Shown here piece after piece: positions 7,556 to 11,424 of a stretch of 11,424 nucleotides of DNA (within the stretch, counting starts at the first letter, position 1; the number at the start of each line of letters is the position of its first letter). Under the pieces are notes generated by a model. The model worked only from the letters and a program-made list of their open reading frames with translations. It did not search any database and was not told where the DNA came from. The translations under genes were made by a program, and so were the position numbers. This DNA comes from Sanchytrium tribonematis. Its lineage: Eukaryota; Sanchytriomycota; Sanchytriomycetes; Sanchytriales; Sanchytriaceae. The stretch lies in assembly GCA_018985235.1 (NCBI GenBank), contig JADGIG010000260.1, positions 1 through 11,424 on the forward strand. The letters are read 5' to 3'.

Positions 7556-8261
7556 GCAAGAGCGAAGGAGAGTTGCTTTTCAAGTCGGCAAATAATCTCA
7601 ACAAAGTCTCTGTCTTATACAAACTCCAAACAGATAAAGCATTTTTGTTCTCAAATGAGGTTTCGAGTCGGGGATCCTCAGAAATGATTTTTCTATAGTT
7701 ATCTTTCGTATGTTGATACCAGTCTACAAAATATGAAGGAAAACGTCTAAATTCCACAAATGCTATTAGTAATTTCCTAATCTTAATTTCGGTACACACA
7801 CTATCAAACGCACAATATAGAATAAAATCAAATCTAATGGATTTATCGAGATGATCCATCTGAGAATTATCATCATTCGAAATTTCGCTAAAGATATTGT
7901 GATACTTTGCCACTTTATCTAGGTTTGAAAGCAGGATTTGAATATTGGATAGTTGCACCTTAAATTCAGAATTTCGAACGTATAAAAGCAAGTTTTGCTC
8001 AATTACCCATTCTTTTAGAATTGCATATTTTGAATCGGAACTAATGATTGAAGAAATGATAACAATTACAGTCGCCGCTTGACAATCATTTGAAGCAGCA
8101 CACTCACTAAGAATATTAAGTTGCCAATTTAAGTCAATCACGGAAGCATTCTCATTAAATGCCGTTGGTACATAAACTTGCCCATTAGATTGCTGCATGC
8201 TGTTGATCATCTTGAACAAATCCACATAGGAGACTGATAACACCAATGGTAAAAAGAGCAT
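7551..8261 (-). CDS. Secreted C-x5-C repeat protein, shorter paralog (two units)
   Basis: A 236-residue protein of unknown function. MLFLPLVLSVS is a plausible short signal peptide. It is a tandem paralog of the gene starting at 9321. The segment with DLNWQLNILSECAASNDC (Cys54, Cys60) matches that protein's IDKDWHLHILKDCINLEMC, and LYCAFDSVC (Cys150, Cys156) matches its LFCAFDNLC. The signal peptide runs straight into SYVDLFKMIN, which aligns with NYIDLFFKLR at the start of unit 2 of the longer paralog, so unit 1 is absent. The C-terminus differs and is longer after the last Cys pair. Each Cys pair could form a local disulfide between helices (inference). No transmembrane anchor is seen, so it is probably secreted or lumenal. 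A TATA-like ATAAATA lies 28 nt before the ATG. The gene is real; its function is unknown. Confidence 0.8.
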   Translation of the reverse strand: MLFLPLVLSVSYVDLFKMINSMQQSNGQVYVPTAFNENASVIDLNWQLNILSECAASNDCQAATVIVIISSIISSDSKYAILKEWVIEQNLLLYVRNSEFKVQLSNIQILLSNLDKVAKYHNIFSEISNDDNSQMDHLDKSIRFDFILYCAFDSVCTEIKIRKLLIAFVEFRRFPSYFVDWYQHTKDNYRKIISEDPRLETSFENKNALSVWSLYKTETLLRLFADLKSNSPSLLQ

Positions 8262-8282
8262 CTAGGAGAGGATCGCACTTTC

Positions 8283-8289
8283 TATTTAT
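8283..8289 (-). promoter_or_regulatory. TATA-like box of the shorter C-x5-C gene
   Basis: Minus-strand ATAAATA begins exactly 28 nt upstream of the ATG at 8261, followed by a CT-rich stretch (CCTCTCC) just before the start. Confidence 0.4.
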
Positions 8290-8382
8290 GTATGAAGAGG
8301 AGGTTTCTGTCCAACCCAATTGTGAATTCCAATTGGTAAGGGGATCTTCTAGAATATTTCCCATTTTAGACGCATCATTCAT

Positions 8383-9321
8383 TTAAATAATATTTATTTG
8401 ATTCAATTTGAGTGATGCTTCTACCAATATAATTGCTTTCTGTAAAGCATCATCATTTTGATGATCATTTAAATATCTCAATAAATTAGTTGCAAAATCA
8501 CTCGAATATCCATATTGTTGATTCATTAATTCAATGATTTTCATCATCTTTGCAATCGTGCATAGATTATCAAATGCACAAAATAATAGTATTTTTGATT
8601 TAATCTCATTTAAATTTACATGTTTACCATTAAAAATATGGTGATAAAATGACAAATCACCCGTATTTTCAAATATATATTGAATAAATGGCAATTTGTA
8701 TTTGAAATTTGTTATTTGATTTACATAATTAATCATATTATCGAGATATCCCCATTCAGATAATTTGGGATTTTTGATTTTATATACAATTTGACGTATT
8801 AATTCAATAGCAATTGATTTATCACACATTTCAAGATTGATACAGTCTTTTAAGATGTGTAAATGCCAATCTTTATCAATTAATGTGGCTTCATTGTCAA
8901 AATGAGATGGGTTAATTTTAGATTGATCAAATGGGTGTAATTTGACTCTTAATTTAAAGAATAAATCAATATAATTTGGAGGGAATTGGTGCACTTGATC
9001 CGGAATGATCTGAGTTGGTAATGATGGATTTAAGAGAGCCATTTGATGAATAATAAATAGTTCAGTGGATAAATAACAAATGTTGGATTTGGCGCATTCT
9101 GATAATATGACAGTTTGCCAATCTGGGCTTAATTTGGATGCAAATATACGGAAATTTGGAGAGGACTCATTATAGCGAAATGGATTATTAGCTAACAGTA
9201 TATTGATTGATTGAAATAGAATAGAGAAAGACCCAGGGTCAGTATTTTGTAGTGAGATTGCCTGACTTTTTTCACCTGATAGTACGATTGTAAATGCAAT
9301 TAATAAAAAGAGTAAATTCAT
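8383..9321 (-). CDS. Secreted C-x5-C repeat protein, longer paralog (three units)
   Basis: A 312-residue protein of no recognised family. MNLLFLLIAFTIVLSGEKSQA is a good signal peptide. Three Cys pairs, each C-x5-C, are regularly spaced: Cys76/82 (VILSECAKSNIC), Cys160/166 (HILKDCINLEMC) and Cys248/254 (ILLFCAFDNLC), that is, about 84-88 residues apart. Units 1 and 2 also share a D-W seven or eight residues before the first Cys, and an upstream Leu-Phe helix with NP/SPxF. The protein therefore looks like a triplicated small helical domain stabilised by one disulfide per unit (inference). No membrane anchor is present. It lies upstream of its shorter paralog, which lacks unit 1, with a 121-bp spacer. 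CT-rich sequence precedes the ATG, and the TATA-like match (AAAACGG at -28) is weak. Confidence 0.82.
   Translation of the reverse strand: MNLLFLLIAFTIVLSGEKSQAISLQNTDPGSFSILFQSINILLANNPFRYNESSPNFRIFASKLSPDWQTVILSECAKSNICYLSTELFIIHQMALLNPSLPTQIIPDQVHQFPPNYIDLFFKLRVKLHPFDQSKINPSHFDNEATLIDKDWHLHILKDCINLEMCDKSIAIELIRQIVYKIKNPKLSEWGYLDNMINYVNQITNFKYKLPFIQYIFENTGDLSFYHHIFNGKHVNLNEIKSKILLFCAFDNLCTIAKMMKIIELMNQQYGYSSDFATNLLRYLNDHQNDDALQKAIILVEASLKLNQINII
8393..8398 (-). terminator. Poly(A) signal just upstream of the stop of the longer C-x5-C gene
   Basis: Minus-strand AATAAA lies within the last codons (caa ata aat), seven bases before the TAA stop at 8385-8383. No AATAAA lies close downstream on that strand, so this may be the functional signal. 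Confidence 0.4.
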
Positions 9322-9431
9322 TTGAGAGGGGAACGTGAGAGTCCGTTTTCTTTCGGAAATTGAAAGGGGAAAATCACGCAGTTTTACGGAATGGTGATTG
9401 GTAAATTGAAATTAGTTAAAAAATTCCATCA

Positions 9432-9437
9432 TTTATT
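9432..9437 (-). terminator. Poly(A) signal enclosing a stop codon
   Basis: Minus-strand AATAAA contains the TAA stop (9435-9433) of the LEA-like gene starting at 10041. The 111-bp spacer to the next gene holds nothing else recognisable. Confidence 0.6.
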
Positions 9438-10041
9438 GATTGAATACTTTGTTGAATTGTTTCTTAGCTTTCTCTTGAGTAGCAGCATCATTAATGTTGT
9501 CCTTGACTTGTTCTGCTTTGTTTTTCATTTCATCTTTTTGAAAACTCACTTTTCCTTTTGCTTTACCAATGGCATCTTGTGTTTGCTCACCGACAGTGGG
9601 TTCTTTGGCATATTGACCCTGTCCAGTTGCCCATTCGTATGTATCTTGGACTTTATCAGCTAATACGTTTTTGGAGTCTTCTGCAGATTGTTGGGCATTA
9701 TTTGCTGTTTGTTGAGCAGATGCTTTGGCATCATCTACTTTTCTTTCGACTTTGTCAGATGTATTCTCATATTTGCCAGAACCAGTAGCCCATTCATACG
9801 TATCTTCAATTTTAGAAGTCAACGTGTTTGCAGCTTGCTCTCCTTCTTTTTGGGCATTATTGGTCATTTTAGTTCCCTGCTTTTGAGCATCGTGTGCTGC
9901 TTCTTGCGTACTATTCGCCATTTCTTGTGCTTTGCTTTCTGCTGTTGATTTGACGTCAGCTGCTTCATTTTCAGCCATTCCGACTAAATTCTTTGCGGTT
10001 TGAGTGACAGATTCCAAAATAGTTGGTTGATTTGAACTCAT
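9433..10041 (-). CDS. LEA-like stress protein, DTYEWATG-repeat family (paralog 1)
   Basis: A 202-residue, highly hydrophilic protein rich in Ala, Lys, Glu, Gln and Asn, with no signal peptide and no Cys. It resembles group 3 LEA proteins, which stay disordered in water and fold into amphipathic helices on drying, protecting membranes and proteins. Ala-rich helical tracts (AQEMANSTQEAAHDAQ, SAQQTANNAQQSAEDS) alternate with two copies of a conserved motif, EDTYEWATGSGKY (79-91) and QDTYEWATGQGQYAKEP (132-148). The C-terminal GKAKGKVSFQKDEMKNKAEQ is also like CsbD-type stress proteins. The start at 10041 (MSSNQPTILESV) is chosen because the paralog begins MSSNNQGIIASV; a longer frame upstream to 10116 starts at TTG and is probably not translated. 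A TATA-like box lies 30 nt before this ATG. Confidence 0.85.
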   Translation of the reverse strand: MSSNQPTILESVTQTAKNLVGMAENEAADVKSTAESKAQEMANSTQEAAHDAQKQGTKMTNNAQKEGEQAANTLTSKIEDTYEWATGSGKYENTSDKVERKVDDAKASAQQTANNAQQSAEDSKNVLADKVQDTYEWATGQGQYAKEPTVGEQTQDAIGKAKGKVSFQKDEMKNKAEQVKDNINDAATQEKAKKQFNKVFNQ

Positions 10042-10061
10042 TGATAATAAGTGGGAGTCGT

Positions 10062-10071
10062 CTCCTTTTAT
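10062..10071 (-). promoter_or_regulatory. TATA-like box of LEA-like paralog 1
   Basis: Minus-strand ATAAAAGGAG begins 30 nt before the ATG at 10041; the same 10-mer lies 28 nt before the Nop14 ATG. It overlaps the stop codon of the 55-codon open frame at 10068-10235. Confidence 0.4.
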
Positions 10072-10235
10072 GCCATTTGAAAAATCCTTGGGTTTAAACA
10101 CAGGTTTTGCTTCCAATCACATTCACTGATTTTCGGTAACATCAGATCTGTAATATCAATCGGACCATTCAACACTTTGCAAGTACGATGGTAATAATCG
10201 ATGTCTCGATCTTCACAATTTGGTAATCTAGAGTG
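10068..10235 (-). pseudogene. Possible Cys-containing coding relic between the LEA-like genes
   Basis: A 55-codon open stretch between two in-frame stops, without a usable ATG upstream. The peptide looks protein-like, not random: four cysteines, with LPNCEDRDIDYYHRTC near the start and ISECDWKQNLCLNPR near the end. It has no AATAAA at its stop, unlike the real genes here. It could be the 3' remnant of a decayed secreted Cys-rich gene, or an exon of an undetected transcript; a 48-nt GT...AG stretch (10275 down to 10228) could formally join it to paralog 2. Low confidence. Confidence 0.25.
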
Positions 10236-10253
10236 TTAATATGGTCATAATTC

Positions 10254-10273
10254 AAATAAAAATCATTTTATTT
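10254..10273. repeat. Inverted repeat carrying AATAAA on both strands
   Basis: AAATAAAA (10254-10261) and TTTTATTT (10266-10273) are perfect inverted repeats with a 4-nt loop, just at the 3' end of LEA-like paralog 2. The minus-strand arm provides that gene's poly(A) signal. Confidence 0.5.
10267..10272 (-). terminator. Poly(A) signal overlapping a stop codon
   Basis: The minus strand reads TAAATAAAA: the stop is TAA at 10274-10272 and AATAAA starts on the last A of the stop. Confidence 0.6.
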
Positions 10274-10979
10274 ACGAAGTCATCTTTTCTACCTTCTTCT
10301 TTCCTTTTTCTTGTGTAGCACTATCGTTTATATTGTCTTTTACTTCATCTTTCTTGTTCTTCAACTCATCCTTCTTCTGGCTCATGGCTCCTTTAGCTTT
10401 TCCAACTAAATCTTGTCCTTGCTCAGCAACAGATGGCTCGTTGGAATATTTACCTTTTCCAGTAGCCCACTCATAAGTATCTTCAATCTTCTCAGCTAAG
10501 ATACTTTTGTTGTGTTCTGCAGATCTCTCAGCGTTATTTGCAGTATCTTCAGCAGATTCTTTAACATCTTGAGCGGTTCCTTTTGCTGATCTTTTAACAT
10601 CTTCAGCAGTAGATTGAGCAGATTCTTTCATGTTTTCAGCTTTCTTTGACGCCATTTCTCCAACAGATGGCTCATTAGAGTATTTTCCTTGTCCAGTAGC
10701 CCATTCGTAAGTATCTTCAACGGTGTGAGTCAAATTGTTAATTAATCCTTCACCCTTGCGTTGCGCATCATGAGCAGTTTCTTTAGTAGATTGTTTGGCA
10801 TCATCTACCAAGTTATTGTTGGCTGTTTTGTTAGCAGCACGTTGAGATTTGTTTGCGACTTTGTTGGCTTGATATTCTCCCTCAGCTTTAATATCTTGCG
10901 CTTCATCACCAGCCATACCGACTAGATTCTTTGCGGTTTCTGTAACAGATGCGATAATACCTTGATTGTTTGAACTCAT
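10272..10979 (-). CDS. LEA-like stress protein, DTYEWATG-repeat family (paralog 2)
   Basis: A 235-residue hydrophilic, Cys-free protein, clearly duplicated from or to the neighbouring LEA-like gene: same start (MSSNNQGIIASVTETAKNLV), two copies of EDTYEWATGxGKYSNEPSV (88-106 and 167-185), and the same ending (KDNINDSATQEKGKKK). Between the motifs an 11-residue period is visible: SAQSTAEDVKR (120-130), SAKGTAQDVKE (131-141), SAEDTANNAER (142-152), SAEHNKSILAE. This is the classic group 3 LEA 11-mer pattern. The motif copies are 78 residues apart here and 53 in paralog 1, a difference of 25, close to two 11-mers plus three residues. It is probably a cytosolic desiccation or stress protectant (inference from family). 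The start is supported by the paralog, and a TATA-like TATTTAAT lies 30 nt upstream. An out-of-frame ATG 16 nt upstream would be outside a transcript starting near the ATG. Confidence 0.87.
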   Translation of the reverse strand: MSSNNQGIIASVTETAKNLVGMAGDEAQDIKAEGEYQANKVANKSQRAANKTANNNLVDDAKQSTKETAHDAQRKGEGLINNLTHTVEDTYEWATGQGKYSNEPSVGEMASKKAENMKESAQSTAEDVKRSAKGTAQDVKESAEDTANNAERSAEHNKSILAEKIEDTYEWATGKGKYSNEPSVAEQGQDLVGKAKGAMSQKKDELKNKKDEVKDNINDSATQEKGKKKVEKMTS

Positions 10980-11001
10980 TGTTATTTGCGGGCATTTCTC
11001 G

Positions 11002-11009
11002 ATTAAATA
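11002..11009 (-). promoter_or_regulatory. TATA-like box of LEA-like paralog 2
   Basis: Minus-strand TATTTAAT begins 30 nt upstream of the ATG at 10979. Further upstream, at 11112-11122, CCAAT directly abuts CACGTG (E-box). Such elements are common in inducible eukaryotic promoters, but their role here is unproven. Confidence 0.35.
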
Positions 11010-11172
11010 GCTACTTAAATGTGTCGACTATCTTTAGACTCGGATTTGATTTGTTGATAGACCGCCATTGATGATTTGCTTTGATTTTAGATGGTCTAGA
11101 GCACTCAAATGCCAATCACGTGGATGGAAAGGAACATGTTGGGTTTAAAAATACCTTGTGACACACGGGATA

Positions 11173-11178
11173 TTTATT
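11173..11178 (-). terminator. Poly(A) signal enclosing a stop codon
   Basis: Minus-strand AATAAA contains the TAA stop (11176-11174) of the partial gene at the window end. Confidence 0.6.
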
Positions 11179-11424
11179 TTCTTTTAAACAGGTTGATGAA
11201 GCCATCTTTGCTAGTTCTTCTGCTTGATTTTATTTTCATATTCTCTGCGGATTGATTTAATTCGCTAGATAATGCGATGGATTGAGTTGATTTTTCAATT
11301 TTTTGAACATCTTCGTATTCTACATTGATTTGCAATGATTTCTCAAATTCATCAACATCATTTAATAGCTCATTGATACTAGTACTTATTTGACTTGTCC
11401 GATTGACATCTTTTGAGTTGCCAG
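11174..11424 (-). CDS. Hypothetical protein, C-terminal 82 residues (5' partial)
   Basis: The frame read from 11422 is open for 82 codons and ends in TAA within an AATAAA, the pattern of the other genes here, while the other two minus-strand frames stop early. The segment is polar and helix-prone: NELLNDVDEFEKSLQ, then YEDVQKIEKSTQSIALSSEL, with roughly heptad-spaced Leu/Ile/Val suggesting a coiled coil. It ends with a basic tail (SSRRTSKDGFINLFKRK). No Cys or membrane segment is present. No family is recognised; most of the gene lies outside the window. Confidence 0.65.
   Translation of the reverse strand, partial: GNSKDVNRTSQISTSINELLNDVDEFEKSLQINVEYEDVQKIEKSTQSIALSSELNQSAENMKIKSSRRTSKDGFINLFKRK

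Noticed and set aside
9391-9948. Plus-strand open frames opposite the LEA-like gene
   Set aside because: They are aromatic and Cys-rich translations antisense to low-complexity Ala/Lys/Glu coding sequence, with no supporting features.
10042-10116. N-terminal extension of LEA-like paralog 1 up to 10116
   Set aside because: It begins at TTG, the paralog starts at the equivalent of 10041, and a TATA-like box lies inside the extension.
10228-10275. 48-nt intron joining LEA 2 to the relic frame
   Set aside because: GT and AG ends exist, but LEA 2 already ends like its paralog with a proper stop/poly(A) fusion, and the other introns here are under 20 nt; kept only as an alternative.
10980-11173. 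tRNA or other structured RNA in the spacer upstream of LEA 2
   Set aside because: No tRNA B-box or cloverleaf is seen. The only symmetry is a 6-bp TAGACC/GGTCTA pair, which is too weak.
1-11424. Non-standard genetic code (TAG or TGA as sense)
   Set aside because: Conserved genes contain no in-frame TAG or TGA, and all stops are TAA, so there is no evidence for reassignment; absence of use is explained by the AATAAA overlap.

Overview
The window looks like a piece of a very gene-dense, AT-rich eukaryotic nuclear genome. The eukaryotic evidence is a cytosolic-type histidyl-tRNA synthetase, the ribosome-biogenesis factor Nop14, secreted leucine-rich-repeat and cysteine-pair proteins, AATAAA poly(A) signals at every gene end, and two tiny GT-AG introns. 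The standard genetic code fits all genes. All ten visible stop codons are TAA. The lineage is not certain. The capped LRR modules resemble those I associate with zoosporic or Rozella-like fungi and amoebae, and stress-type LEA proteins fit a spore- or cyst-forming microbe, but this is a low-confidence inference.

Layout: two genes lie on the + strand: an O-acyltransferase (acyltransferase-3 family, 5' end outside the window) and a large secreted LRR protein built from three exons. They converge on eight genes, all on the - strand. In transcription order (right to left) these are: the 3' end of an unknown coiled-coil-like protein; two tandem LEA-like paralogs; two tandem secreted C-x5-C repeat paralogs; a two-TM protein with a charged helical tail; Nop14; and HisRS. 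Spacers are 26 to 230 bp, and no stretch above 300 bp lacks a gene. No tRNA, rRNA, transposon or CRISPR was seen.

The most unusual signals concern gene architecture. (1) The LRR gene is broken in two places, and introns of only 17 and 19 nt (both GT...AG) restore the frame exactly. (2) In eight of ten genes the TAA stop codon lies inside or overlaps the AATAAA poly(A) signal; in the other two the signal lies within about 15 nt of the stop. (3) Several genes have a TATA-like box only 28-31 nt upstream of the ATG, which implies near-leaderless mRNAs. In the 26-bp Nop14-HisRS spacer one AATAAA could serve as both 3' signal and upstream box. (4) Two protein families (secreted C-x5-C repeats; LEA-like proteins with a DTYEWATG motif) have expanded by tandem gene duplication plus internal repeat gain or loss.

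Functionally the window mixes housekeeping genes (HisRS, Nop14) with surface or secreted genes (LRR protein, C-x5-C pair, membrane acyltransferase) and stress-protection genes (LEA pair). I see no single pathway linking them; the order seems to reflect compaction and local duplication.
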